This document shows, piece after piece, positions 33,983 to 42,875 of a stretch of 64,000 bases of DNA. The stretch spans positions 4,260 to 68,259 of the forward strand of contig CAVPKH010000002.1 of assembly GCA_963705635.1 (NCBI GenBank). The letters are read 5' to 3'. Origin of the DNA: VRUE01 sp963705635 (GTDB taxonomy: Bacteria > Actinomycetota > Thermoleophilia > Solirubrobacterales > 70-9). The stretch's first letter is position 1, and each line of letters starts with the position of its first letter. Under the pieces are notes generated by a model. It saw only the letters and a list, made by a program, of their open reading frames with translations, was not told the origin of the DNA and ran no database searches. Both the position numbers and the translations under genes were made by a program.

Positions 33983-35191
33983 TTACTCCTCGAAGCGCTC
34001 GAGCAGCTCGAGCAGCTCGTCGCACTCCCAGGCTCGGCCCCACTTTCGCTCGTTCAGCGGGCTGAGAATCCCTACGTCTTGGAGCTGAGAGATCGCATTC
34101 TGGACCGCGACGTGTGAGCGTCCAGTCAGCTGACTTGCAGTGGAGACGTCGATCACCGGCTGTCCCGGCAGGTTCGCTATCAACTGACGAACCACCGCGT
34201 CGCTGCGGGGATTTCCCAGCCGCTCCAGCCAATCGGCCTGCCGTTCGTCAATTGCCGATGCCATCCGCTCGGCCTCCGAGACAGCCCGCTCCGCCGACGC
34301 CGCGAAGAGATCGCACCAGCTGTTCACGTCGCCGCTGCTGAACGCGCCGAAGCCAGCGACGTAGGACCTCTGCCTGGCGGCGAGAACGAGGCTGACCGGG
34401 GGCACGTAGTTGATCGATTCACCCGTGCGACGCAGGACGGTATGAATCAGCGCCCGGCCCACGCGGCCATTTCCATCCACAAAAGGATGAATGTTCTCGA
34501 ACTGAGCATGGACGATCGCCGCCTGGGCGATGGGCGCGAGGTCATCGCGGGCGATGAATCGGCAGAGATCGTCAAGCAGCGGGCCCACATGCTCCGGTGG
34601 GGGCGGCACATAAGCGGCTCCGATTGGATTGAAGTCGTTGCCGCCGATCCAGTTCTGTTCCTCGCGCAGCAAGCCGGCGATCCTTCGGTCGACAGAAAAG
34701 CGCAAGAGAGTGCGATGGATATCCTGAATGTCGTCTACCGAGATCTCCGTTCCGGCTACCCCCAGAGCGATCGCTCGCTGCATCGCTTCCACGTTGCCGA
34801 GGATCTCAGCCGCCTTGCCGTCCTTCCCAGCTCGGCCCGCGTCCTCGAAGGCCGCACGCGCGAGACGCTTCTGCGAGATCGCGAGCCCCTCGATGCGCGA
34901 GGAGGCGGTACTCTCGGAGCGCAGCAAGGCACTGGCCAGAGCGTTGAGCGAGGTCAAACGAGGTTCGGCGGTGTTGAGTCGTGCCAGGGCTTTGGTTGCC
35001 GACGCTATGGACGCAACCACGTCTTCATCAAATGCGAAACCGCGACCGGCGATCATCGCCGGCACGAAGGCCTCGTAGGATCCTCCGCGGCGGGCTGCCC
35101 TGCCACCGATCGCGCCCGGATTCGGTTCCCATACCCGGCGTTCGCGATGACCAAGTGGTTCGTTTGAAGGGGAATGCGTAGTGGGGCTCAC
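33983..35191 (-). CDS. Fic-family protein (AMPylase type) with C-terminal winged helix
   Basis: Probably transfers AMP from ATP to a protein target. The core motif HPFVDGNGRVGR is complete, including the catalytic His. An N-terminal inhibitory helix is present (SSRIEG, matching S/TxxxE-G/N), so the enzyme is a self-inhibited class II Fic and needs no separate antitoxin. The last 60 residues (ASQLTGRSHVAVQNAISQL) are a winged helix, suggesting autoregulation. 402 residues, normal for Fic/DOC-HTH proteins. It sits in the type IV pilus locus between pilC and the toxin-antitoxin pair. Confidence 0.9.
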   Translation of the reverse strand: MSPTTHSPSNEPLGHRERRVWEPNPGAIGGRAARRGGSYEAFVPAMIAGRGFAFDEDVVASIASATKALARLNTAEPRLTSLNALASALLRSESTASSRIEGLAISQKRLARAAFEDAGRAGKDGKAAEILGNVEAMQRAIALGVAGTEISVDDIQDIHRTLLRFSVDRRIAGLLREEQNWIGGNDFNPIGAAYVPPPPEHVGPLLDDLCRFIARDDLAPIAQAAIVHAQFENIHPFVDGNGRVGRALIHTVLRRTGESINYVPPVSLVLAARQRSYVAGFGAFSSGDVNSWCDLFAASAERAVSEAERMASAIDERQADWLERLGNPRSDAVVRQLIANLPGQPVIDVSTASQLTGRSHVAVQNAISQLQDVGILSPLNERKWGRAWECDELLELLERFEE

Positions 35192-35240
35192 CTGCGCGCG
35201 GCATCCTTTCAGCGCTTTGCCAGCTTTTAAAGCTTAGTGC

Positions 35241-35281
35241 CTTAACCTTTCAAAGGTGGCAAATTTCCGTAAGGTTAAGCG
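35241..35281. repeat. inverted repeats between pilC and fic
   Basis: CTTAACCT and AGGTTAAG flank about 24 bases, and ACCTTT-C-AAAGGT forms a nested palindrome that competes with them. The site is downstream of pilC and upstream of fic on the same strand, so it may end the pilB-pilC transcript or act as the operator of the Fic winged helix. Confidence 0.5.
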
Positions 35282-35302
35282 CAGACCGAGACAGGCACTC
35301 CA

Positions 35303-36547
35303 TCAGCGGATCTTGTCGTAGAGGCTGAAGATCGGCAGGTACATCGCGATCACGATGAAGCCGACGATGCCGCCGACGAAGAGGATCATCACCGGCTCGA
35401 TCAGGGCGGTCAGGGCCTTGACGTTGGCATCGACCTCGGCCTCGTAGAAGTCGGCGATCTTGCTCAGCATGTGCTCGAGCTGGCCGGTCTCCTCGCCGAC
35501 GGCGACCATGTGGCCGACCATCGCCGGGAAGATCGGGTTGGACTCGATCGGGCCGGCGAGGGAGCCGCCGCGCTTGACCGATGCGTAGACGTCGTCCATC
35601 GCCTGCTCGACGACGATGTTGCCGGCGGTCTCGCCGGTCAATTTGATCGATTGCAGCATCGGCACGCCGGAGGAGACCGAGCCGGAGAAGGTGCGCGACC
35701 AGCGGGCCAGCGCCACCTTCTGGATCACGTCGCCGATCTTGAAGGGGACGCGCAGCAGGAGCCGCTGCCAGATCGCCTTGCCGCGGTCGGTCTTCTTCCA
35801 GCGGAAGAAGGCGAAGAAGGAGATCACCAGGCCCGGGATCAGCACGTACCAGTAGCCGGTGATCGCGTCGGAGGCGGTGACGCAGATCTGCGTGGGAATC
35901 GGCAGCGACGATTTTTCGGTCGGGTTTTCGGCGGCGATCTCTTCGAAGATGCCGACGAAGATCGGGATCACGAAGCTGACCACGGCGAGCAGGACGACGA
36001 CCGCGACGCTGAAGATCAGCGCCGGGTACATCAGCGCCGATTTGACCTGTCGCCGCAGGGCGTCGGCTTTCTCGACCTGGAAGGCGACCCGGTCGAGCGC
36101 CTCCTCGAGCCGCCCGGACTGCTCGCCGGAGCGGACCATTGCGCGAAAGAGCCGGTCGAAGACCTTCGGGTGGCGCTCCATCGCCTGCTCCAGCGAGCTG
36201 CCGGCCTCGACATCGGCCCGAACCCCCGCGACCGCCACCTTGATCTTCTCGTCCTGGGTCTGCTCTTCGAGCGTGTGCAGGGTGCGCAGCATCGGCATCC
36301 CGGCAGCGACCAGGGTCGCGAACTGGCGCGAGAAGATCGCCAGCTCGCGCATGTCGACGTTCTGCCAACGCTGCCAGAGGTCCTCGATCTTGAAGGGGGT
36401 GCTCTTCTCGCTGACGTCGAGGACGATCAGGCCGCGCTGGCGCAGCTGATCGGAGACCTGCGCCTTGGACTCGGCCTCCACCTCCCCGGCGGAGGCGACC
36501 CCGGCGAGGTCCATCGCCCGGAAGGCAAACGTGCTGGCGCCGGCCAT
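35303..36547 (-). CDS. pilC: type IV pilus platform protein PilC
   Basis: Inner-membrane platform that couples the motor ATPases to pilin. It has two GspF-type cytosolic domains; FSRQFATLVAAGMPMLRTL and FSGSVSSGVPMLQSIKLTG are the paired signatures. Membrane segments are near ALIFSVAVVVLLAVVSFVIP, YWYVLIPGLVISFFAFF and FVGGIVGFIVIAMYLPIF. The 414-residue length is standard. It is the last gene of the pilB-pilT1-pilC group and starts 3 bases after the pilT1 stop. Confidence 0.94.
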   Translation of the reverse strand: MAGASTFAFRAMDLAGVASAGEVEAESKAQVSDQLRQRGLIVLDVSEKSTPFKIEDLWQRWQNVDMRELAIFSRQFATLVAAGMPMLRTLHTLEEQTQDEKIKVAVAGVRADVEAGSSLEQAMERHPKVFDRLFRAMVRSGEQSGRLEEALDRVAFQVEKADALRRQVKSALMYPALIFSVAVVVLLAVVSFVIPIFVGIFEEIAAENPTEKSSLPIPTQICVTASDAITGYWYVLIPGLVISFFAFFRWKKTDRGKAIWQRLLLRVPFKIGDVIQKVALARWSRTFSGSVSSGVPMLQSIKLTGETAGNIVVEQAMDDVYASVKRGGSLAGPIESNPIFPAMVGHMVAVGEETGQLEHMLSKIADFYEAEVDANVKALTALIEPVMILFVGGIVGFIVIAMYLPIFSLYDKIR

Positions 36548-36550
36548 CGC

Positions 36551-37717
36551 CTAGCTCCCTTGCGTGTAGGCGGGCTGCGGAGGGGCGCTGGGCGGCGGCG
36601 CGAGCGCCGCCCCATCACCCGGCATGCCAGATCCGGGAGGTGGCATCACCGGACCCGAGCCGAGCAGTCGCTTCAGCTCCTCGGGGACCGAGGCACGCTG
36701 TTCGGCCACCGCGCGGGTGATCTTCCCCGCTCGGACCAGCCGTGCCAGGTCGGCGTCCATCGTCTGCATGCCGACGGCGCCCGAGGTCTGCACGGCGGCG
36801 TAGATCTGGTGGGTCTTGCCCTCGCGGATCAGGTTGCGGATCGCCGGAGTGGGCACCAGCACCTCGCAGGCGACGACGCGTCCCAAGCCATCGGCGGTGG
36901 GCAGCAGTTGCTGGGTGACGATCCCCTGCAGGGCGATCGAGAGCTGCGTCCGCACCTGACCCTGCTGCGCGGGCGGGAAGACGTCGATGATCCGGTCGAC
37001 GGTCTGCGCCGTGGATTGGGTGTGCAGGGTGGCGAAGACAAGGTGACCGGTCTCAGCCGCGGTCAGCGCGGTGGAGATCGTCTCCAGGTCGCGCATCTCA
37101 CCGACCAGGATCACGTCGGGATCCTCTCGCAGGGCGGCGCGCAGGCCGAGGGCGAAATCGGGCGCGTCGGAGCCGACCTCGCGCTGGTTGACGATCGAGC
37201 GCTTGTGCTGGTGCAGGAACTCGATCGGGTCCTCGATCGTGAGGATGTGGTCCTGGTTCTCGCTGTTGATCACGTCGATCATCGCCGCCAGGGTCGTGCT
37301 CTTGCCCGAGCCGGTGGGCCCGGTGACGAGGACGAAGCCGCGTGGTTTGGCGGTCAGCTCGCGCAGAACCTGCGGGACGGCGAGCGAGTCAAGCGTGGGG
37401 ATGTCCTGCGGCACCAGGCGAAAGGCAGCGCTGACCGAGCCGCGCTGGAAGAAGCAGTTGACGCGGAAGCGGGCAACATGGGGGATCGCGTAGGCGAAGT
37501 CGAGCTGCTTCTGGGTCTCGAAGCGCTTGCGCTGGTCGTCGTTGAGGATGCCGTAGACGACCTCACGGGTCTCCTGCCCGGTGAGCACTGGAAACCCCTC
37601 CATCGGCTCGATCTTGCCCTTGTTGCGGATCGCGGGCGGGAAGCCGGGGGTCAGGTGCACATCGGAGGCCTTGGCCTCGACCATGCGGCCGAGAACCTCT
37701 GCGAAGTCGAAGTCCAT
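36551..37717 (-). CDS. pilT: type IV pilus retraction ATPase PilT (copy 1)
   Basis: Hexameric ATPase for pilus retraction. It shows Walker A GPTGSGKST, Asp box TIEDPIEF, Walker B DPDVILVGEMRD, His box ATLHTQST and the retraction-specific AIRNLIRE helix (TPAIRNLIREGK). ATG 37717 (MDFDFAEVLGRMV) is the natural start. A Pro/Gly-rich tail of about 40 residues is additional to the family. It lies between pilB and pilC, so it is the main PilT candidate. Confidence 0.94.
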   Translation of the reverse strand: MDFDFAEVLGRMVEAKASDVHLTPGFPPAIRNKGKIEPMEGFPVLTGQETREVVYGILNDDQRKRFETQKQLDFAYAIPHVARFRVNCFFQRGSVSAAFRLVPQDIPTLDSLAVPQVLRELTAKPRGFVLVTGPTGSGKSTTLAAMIDVINSENQDHILTIEDPIEFLHQHKRSIVNQREVGSDAPDFALGLRAALREDPDVILVGEMRDLETISTALTAAETGHLVFATLHTQSTAQTVDRIIDVFPPAQQGQVRTQLSIALQGIVTQQLLPTADGLGRVVACEVLVPTPAIRNLIREGKTHQIYAAVQTSGAVGMQTMDADLARLVRAGKITRAVAEQRASVPEELKRLLGSGPVMPPPGSGMPGDGAALAPPPSAPPQPAYTQGS

Positions 37718-37773
37718 GGGTCTAGATCGTCTCCTCGGACGAAATCCTCGATACCCGGAACCGGGTAAGCGGG

Positions 37774-39573
37774 TCAGGCCGTGACACGGAGGATCTCCTC
37801 GACACTGGTCGACCCGGCGCGCACCTTGCTCACGCCGTCCTCGCGCAGGGTCAGCATTCCCTCCTCGCGGGCGACGGCGGCAATCTCCGCCTCCGAGGCC
37901 AGGGAGACGGTCATCTCCTTGATCCGCTCGCTCATCGCCATCACGGAGAAGATCCCGACCCGGCCCTTGTAGCCGCTCTGGTTGCAGCGGCCGCAGCCAA
38001 CCGGTTCGTAGGCCTCGAGCTCGCCGCCGATCCGGATCTCGGCATCGGCGAGCGCCTGCGGCGAGACGATCGTGCGCTGCTTGCAGTGTGCGCAGAGCTT
38101 GCGGGCTAGCCGCTGGGCGACCACGCAATCGACCGAGGATGCGGTGAGGAAGGGCTCTATCCCCATCTTGGTCAGGCGGGCGATCGCGCCAGGCGCGTCG
38201 TTGGTATGCAGGGTGCTCAGCATCATGTGGCCGGTCAATGCCGCCTCGATAGCGATCCGCGCCGTCTCGGCGTCGCGGATCTCGCCGACCATCACGATGT
38301 CTGGATCGGCGCGCAGGATCGAGCGCAGGCCGGTGGCGAAGTCAAGGCCCGCCTTGCGGTTGACGTTGATCTGGTTGATCCCGTTGAGCCGGTACTCGAC
38401 CGGGTCCTCGATCGTGATGATGTTCTTCTCGACCTGATTCATGTCTTGAAGGGCGGCGTAGAGGGTCGTCGACTTCCCCGAACCGGTCGGGCCGGTGACC
38501 AGCACGGCGCCGTAGGCCTGCTTGAACGAGCCCTCGAAGCGCTCGCGAGAGCTGCCGTCCATGCCCAGCTCGTCCAGCGTGTGCTGGGCGTTCTCGGTGT
38601 CGAGGATGCGGATCGTCGCCCCCTCGCCGCGCTGCGTCGGCAGCGTCGTCACGCGCAGGTCCACCCGGCGGTCCTCGACCGTGATGCCGACCCGGCCGTC
38701 CTGCGGCACCCGTTTCTCGGCGATGTTGAGGTCGCTCATGATCTTCACCCGCGAGACGACGGCGCTGATCATCCGTTTGGGCACATGGGCGGCCTCTCGA
38801 AGCACGCCATCGATCCGGAAGCGGACCCGCATCTCGTCCTCGCCCGGCTCGAAGTGGACGTCGGAGGCCCCCTCCCCCACGGCCTGGCCGAGGATGCTGT
38901 AGACGAGCTTGACCACCGGCGCGTCCTCGGCGCTGACGTCGATATCGCTGACTTCGGCAAGTTCCTCGTCGGCCTCCGCCTCACCTTGGACAACGGCCTC
39001 GCTGACCGCGCTCTGCAGCGTGTTGAGGCGGCCGATCAGCGCGTCGATGTCCTCGTCGGCGGCAACCGCGACCCGGCAGTCGAGGCCGGTGGCAATTTTA
39101 ATGTCGTCGACGGCGAGGACGTTGGTCGGATCGGCCATCGCAACTATCAGCGTCTGCTTGTCGACGAAGCCGACCGGAAGCGCCCTGTACCGGCGGGCGG
39201 TATTGACGGAGATCAGGTTCGCCGCCGCCATGTCGACGTGGAAGACCGAGAGATCGACGTGGTCGAGCCCGTAGCGCTCGGCGATCGCGCGGGAGAGCTG
39301 GTCGGGGGTGATCGCCCCCTGCTGAAGGAGCAGCGCCTCCGGGGGCATGGCCGCCGTGCGGGCCTCATCGATTGCCTGGCGGGCGCGATCGTCAGGCACG
39401 TAGCCGAGGTCGACGATGACGTCGGTGATGAAACCGGTGGAACGGCCCTGAGCGACCGGCGGCGTGAGGCCAGGAGTACCGCCGGCTTCAGGCTCCAGCT
39501 TGGGCGCAGCGGAACCGCCGGAGGTGGGAACCGGCCGCAGGTGGCTCGGATAGTCCCTGGAGTCCATGCTCAC
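37774..39573 (-). CDS. pilB: type IV pilus extension ATPase PilB
   Basis: Hexameric ATPase that powers pilus extension. Residues 45-170 form a GspE-N/MshEN-type region, but the RLG start of the c-di-GMP binding repeat is not conserved (GFITDVIVDLGYVPDD; LLLQQGAITPDQLSRAI), so nucleotide binding is uncertain. The ATPase has GPTGSGKST, TIEDPVEY, DPDIVMVGEIRD and STLHTND. Four cysteines (LCAHCKQ, CGRCNQSGY) form the zinc site typical of PilB. Length 599. The thioredoxin-like gene upstream overlaps by 4 bases. Confidence 0.94.
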   Translation of the reverse strand: MSMDSRDYPSHLRPVPTSGGSAAPKLEPEAGGTPGLTPPVAQGRSTGFITDVIVDLGYVPDDRARQAIDEARTAAMPPEALLLQQGAITPDQLSRAIAERYGLDHVDLSVFHVDMAAANLISVNTARRYRALPVGFVDKQTLIVAMADPTNVLAVDDIKIATGLDCRVAVAADEDIDALIGRLNTLQSAVSEAVVQGEAEADEELAEVSDIDVSAEDAPVVKLVYSILGQAVGEGASDVHFEPGEDEMRVRFRIDGVLREAAHVPKRMISAVVSRVKIMSDLNIAEKRVPQDGRVGITVEDRRVDLRVTTLPTQRGEGATIRILDTENAQHTLDELGMDGSSRERFEGSFKQAYGAVLVTGPTGSGKSTTLYAALQDMNQVEKNIITIEDPVEYRLNGINQINVNRKAGLDFATGLRSILRADPDIVMVGEIRDAETARIAIEAALTGHMMLSTLHTNDAPGAIARLTKMGIEPFLTASSVDCVVAQRLARKLCAHCKQRTIVSPQALADAEIRIGGELEAYEPVGCGRCNQSGYKGRVGIFSVMAMSERIKEMTVSLASEAEIAAVAREEGMLTLREDGVSKVRAGSTSVEEILRVTA

Positions 39574-40187
39574 GGGTGGTAGTCGACGGTCCGGCCCTTG
39601 TAGCCGGCGTCGATGACCGCCTGGACAACGCTCTGCGGGCTCTGAAAGCCGTAGAGAACCGAGGCGGTCGGAATGCCGCGGTCGAGCCGCTTCGGACGCA
39701 TCACGACCAGCGCCGGCACCCGGTCGACGGCAACCCCCTGGGCGATCGCGGCGTATCTGGCGATGCGGTCAGCCGGGACGACGAAGGTGGACACTCCCGG
39801 CATCGCGGTGAGGGCCGAGGAGGCCCCAGCGACCATGCCATCGTCGATGCCGCCCTTGCTGACGAAGAGGAAGACGACGGTGCGGTTGGCGTGGAAGGCA
39901 GCGGTGACGGCATGGGGCAGCGGTGGTGCCGCGGCGGCGGCCCCCGGCGGTAGCGGCGGAACCGAAGACGGCGCGGCCACCGCCGCCGGTTCGCCGAGCG
40001 GCGTGGTGACCGTCGCGGTCACGGAGGCCGAGCCTTCGGCGGTCGACACGGTCGCCGAGGTCGTCGTCGTTTCCGCTTCTTCGCTTTCACCGCCCATCGA
40101 AGAGAGCACGAAAAATCCCACTGCGAGCAGCAGGACGCCGACCAAGGCGGCCTGTGCGAGTGGGTTGCTGTTGAGCTTCTCCCTCAT
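39570..40187 (-). CDS. membrane-anchored thioredoxin-fold protein of the pilus locus
   Basis: A 205-residue protein of unknown role. Residues 12-32 form one membrane helix (AALVGVLLLAVGFFVLSS), then a Thr/Ala/Pro linker, then a domain with thioredoxin-type strands (TVVFLFVSKGG, VSTFVVPA, VPALVVMRPK) but no CxxC. It overlaps pilB by 4 bases, so its amount is tied to the extension motor. It could be a periplasmic-side structural partner of PilX-like or PilMNO proteins. Confidence 0.72.
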   Translation of the reverse strand: MREKLNSNPLAQAALVGVLLLAVGFFVLSSMGGESEEAETTTTSATVSTAEGSASVTATVTTPLGEPAAVAAPSSVPPLPPGAAAAAPPLPHAVTAAFHANRTVVFLFVSKGGIDDGMVAGASSALTAMPGVSTFVVPADRIARYAAIAQGVAVDRVPALVVMRPKRLDRGIPTASVLYGFQSPQSVVQAVIDAGYKGRTVDYHP

Positions 40188-40217
40188 ACGTTCGCTTATC
40201 TAGCTCGGCAACTTTGG

Positions 40218-40236
40218 CCGCGAGCTTGAATCGCGG
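40218..40236 (-). terminator. small hairpin between pilX-like and thioredoxin-fold genes
   Basis: CCGCGA and TCGCGG form a 6-bp stem with a 7-base loop in the 65-base gap. It follows the pilX-like stop, on the minus strand. It may be a weak terminator or an RNA processing site. Confidence 0.35.
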
Positions 40237-40252
40237 TCAGGCCATCGCGCGC

Positions 40253-41701
40253 TCAGCAGTAGGCGTTGGGCGGCGAAGCGGAGCCGCCCGTGCACTCGAC
40301 GTAGGACTGGCGCTGAAACAGCGTCGCGCCGCCGATCTGCGGGGGTTTGAAGCCGGCATCCTGCTTGACGATCGCGTTGTTGTCGAGATGGACGGTCTTG
40401 CCGGCGATGACGCCGATGTAGGTGGCGTTGTTGTTCAGTTCGATGTCGGTGTTGGGGGCATATAGGACGAACTCGTTGGTACCGCTGTTGTTGGACCATT
40501 CGACCTTGGTTTTGATCGTCGTCGAGCCCATCAGATAGAAGCCGGGAACGTCGAATTTGCCGAGTTTCGGTTGGTAGCCGGTCGAGGTGACATCGGCGTT
40601 GTTGGAGATGTCAACCTGCTTGGCGACTGATTTGAGCCCGCATTTCTCCGGGGTGTCGAAGAAGATCCGGACCTGCGCCCCGTCGGCCATGATCAGGTGG
40701 CCGTTGTTGCTGATCACCAGCTTGCAGACGAAGTAGTCGCCGCCGCCCAGGGTCAGGGTGGCGTTGTTCGAGGTCAGGATGGACCTCGTTGTGGGGTCCC
40801 AGGGCTCGCTTTTGCCCCAGCTCCCGTTGTAGGTGTCGGTCTGACAGCCGGCTGGTTCTTTGACTGGGGTCGTTTTCGTGCAGGTAACGAGGCGGTAGTT
40901 GGAGTTGTTGGTGGCGATGTCGGTCGGCATGAAGGTGCTGACCGCCGGCAGAGACACATTGCCTTCCGTTTCCACATAGCCTTTGCACTGCGTTCCGTTG
41001 TTGTCGAAGTCCGTTTTTGGTTTGCCGACGCCGTGTCTGATGTTGCCGCAGACGTTGCCGTTGTTGTGGACGTGGACACTGCCGTTGGTGCCCACGCTGA
41101 CGCGCGAGTCCGCGTTGTTGTCGATCTCGACTTCGTCGACCCCGATCACGCCCTCGGCGCCGAGGGCGCTGCCCACCGTCGTCGTTTTGAAGGTGATCGC
41201 GATGCGGCGGCTGACGTTCCCCGCCATCCCGGTTGCGACGACGCTCATCGTGCCGCCGCTGACCTGCGGCGTGACCCGATACGCGTAGGTGGAGTCACCG
41301 ACGCTGCCGGTGACTTCGGGGCACCAACCGTCCGCGGCAGCCGCGCTGACCACGAGGGTGCCGCTTTTGACGCCGAGGCATGGAGTCGAGGTCGTCAGCG
41401 CGTTGGCGTAACGGTTGAGCCGCAGCAGGGCAACGCTTGCGCCTGCGTCGGCGGCCGCGATCGAGTTCTTGGAGTCCTGGTCACGGCCGGTGCCCTGCTG
41501 GACGTCGACCGAGGACATCACGGCTGCGCTTGCCAGGCCGAGGCTGGCGACGGTCGCGAAGATGGCGGTCGGCAACGCCATGCCTCGCTCACTCCTGGCC
41601 AGCTCGCGCAGGCGCTGACGGATTTGGACAAGGATCGCCATCGAATGCTTGATCGACGGTTGCCGCGGCTCCCTTGAGCCGATCTCAGACGGCGTGTCCA
41701 T
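40253..41701 (-). CDS. PilX-like minor pseudopilin with Asn-rich solenoid domain
   Basis: Probable pilus-associated protein. Residues near 35-60 (RSERGMALPTAIFATVASLG) look like a PilX-type prepilin start, with Gly before Met-Ala-Leu; position 5 is Thr instead of Glu, as in some tip pseudopilins. The outer region has many regularly spaced Asn pairs (EIDNNADS, HVHNNGN, FDNNGTQ, LTSNNATL, WSNNSG, LDNNAIV), suggesting a beta-helix with Asn ladders, plus several cysteines. The start is 41701 or the ATG at 41641. pilT2 lies 16 bases upstream. Confidence 0.78.
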   Translation of the reverse strand: MDTPSEIGSREPRQPSIKHSMAILVQIRQRLRELARSERGMALPTAIFATVASLGLASAAVMSSVDVQQGTGRDQDSKNSIAAADAGASVALLRLNRYANALTTSTPCLGVKSGTLVVSAAAADGWCPEVTGSVGDSTYAYRVTPQVSGGTMSVVATGMAGNVSRRIAITFKTTTVGSALGAEGVIGVDEVEIDNNADSRVSVGTNGSVHVHNNGNVCGNIRHGVGKPKTDFDNNGTQCKGYVETEGNVSLPAVSTFMPTDIATNNSNYRLVTCTKTTPVKEPAGCQTDTYNGSWGKSEPWDPTTRSILTSNNATLTLGGGDYFVCKLVISNNGHLIMADGAQVRIFFDTPEKCGLKSVAKQVDISNNADVTSTGYQPKLGKFDVPGFYLMGSTTIKTKVEWSNNSGTNEFVLYAPNTDIELNNNATYIGVIAGKTVHLDNNAIVKQDAGFKPPQIGGATLFQRQSYVECTGGSASPPNAYC

Positions 41702-41717
41702 CGCCCGGACGCGCGTA

Positions 41718-42851
41718 CTACTCAGTTGTCTGCCCGGCGAGCTGCTCGATGCCGCTTGCCCGCTGGCCGCCAGCCGCCAGCATCAGCTTGAAGTCGTGGG
41801 GGCTGGAGGCGTAGTCGAGGGCGGTCTCCTCGGAGATCTTGCCCTCCATCACGTAGGTGAGCAGGGACTGGTCGAAGGTGCGCATGCCGTAGTACTCGCC
41901 CTCCGCGATCACCTCGGTGATCTTGCCGGTTTCCTCCGGGTTCATGATCAGGTCCTGGACGCGGCCGGTGACGACGAGCACCTCGGAGGCCGGCACGCGG
42001 CCTTCGCCGGTGATGTCGGGGACGAGGCGCTGGGCGATCGCGCCCTTCAACGTCGAGGAGAGCATCACGCGGGCCTGGTGCTGGAGGTGGGGCGGGAAGA
42101 AGTCGATGATGCGGTTGATCGTCTCGGTCGCGTCAAGGGTGTGCACGGTGGAGAGCACGAGGTGGCCGGTCTCGGCGGCGGAGAGCGCCGTGCGCACGGT
42201 CTCCTCGTCGCGCATCTCGCCGATCAGGATCACGTCGGGGTCCTGGCGCAGGACGCGCCGCATTGCCCGGCCGAAGCTGACCGTGTCGGAGCCGACTTCG
42301 CGCTGGTTGACGATCGAGCGCTTGTCCTGGTGCAGGTACTCGATCGGGTCCTCGAGCGTGACGATGTGGTGCGGGCGATTGCGGTTGATGTGATCGATCA
42401 TCGCCGCCAGGGTCGTGCTCTTGCCCGAGCCAGTGGTGCCGGTGACGAGAATGATCCCGCGCTGCTCCTCGGCCAGGGCGGTGACCACCTGGGGCAGCCC
42501 CAGCTCCTCGACCGAGCGGATCTCATAGGGGATCGCACGGCAGACGATCGAGATCGAGCCGCGCTGTTTGAAGGTGTTGACGCGGAAGCGGGAGAGCCCC
42601 GGGATCGAGTAGGAGAAATCGGCCTCGCCGGCTTCCTCGAACTCGGTCAGCGAGCGGACCTCGGCCATGTCGTGGAAGGCCTTCTCGGTGTCCTCGCCGC
42701 TGAGCGGCTCGTAGCCCTCGAGCGGCATCAGCTCGCCGTGCTGGCGGATGACCGGCGGCGAGTTGACCTTGACGTGCAGGTCGGAGCCCTCGCGCTCGAT
42801 CAGCGTGCGCAGCGCTTTGTCGATCTCGAACACCCGGCCTGTATCGGCCAA
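41718..42851 (-). CDS. PilT-like ATPase (copy 2)
   Basis: Second PilT-family motor. Walker A is GTTGSGKST, with Thr in place of Pro; TLEDPIEY, DPDVILIGEMRD and STVHTLDATET are present. The AIRNLIRE motif is absent (TGRVQDLIMNPEET instead), so it may act like PilU, working only together with PilT1, or in surface sensing. The start at TTG 42851 gives 377 residues. It is the first gene of the minus-strand pilus run, with a long hairpin element just upstream. Confidence 0.9.
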   Translation of the reverse strand: MADTGRVFEIDKALRTLIEREGSDLHVKVNSPPVIRQHGELMPLEGYEPLSGEDTEKAFHDMAEVRSLTEFEEAGEADFSYSIPGLSRFRVNTFKQRGSISIVCRAIPYEIRSVEELGLPQVVTALAEEQRGIILVTGTTGSGKSTTLAAMIDHINRNRPHHIVTLEDPIEYLHQDKRSIVNQREVGSDTVSFGRAMRRVLRQDPDVILIGEMRDEETVRTALSAAETGHLVLSTVHTLDATETINRIIDFFPPHLQHQARVMLSSTLKGAIAQRLVPDITGEGRVPASEVLVVTGRVQDLIMNPEETGKITEVIAEGEYYGMRTFDQSLLTYVMEGKISEETALDYASSPHDFKLMLAAGGQRASGIEQLAGQTTE

Positions 42852-42875
42852 GATGCTCTATCGCCTTAGTCGCGG

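Noticed and set aside
33041..35191. Defence island in the pilus locus
   Set aside because: The genes are a toxin-antitoxin pair, a PIN remnant and a Fic protein; no nuclease, helicase or reverse transcriptase of a known defence system is present.
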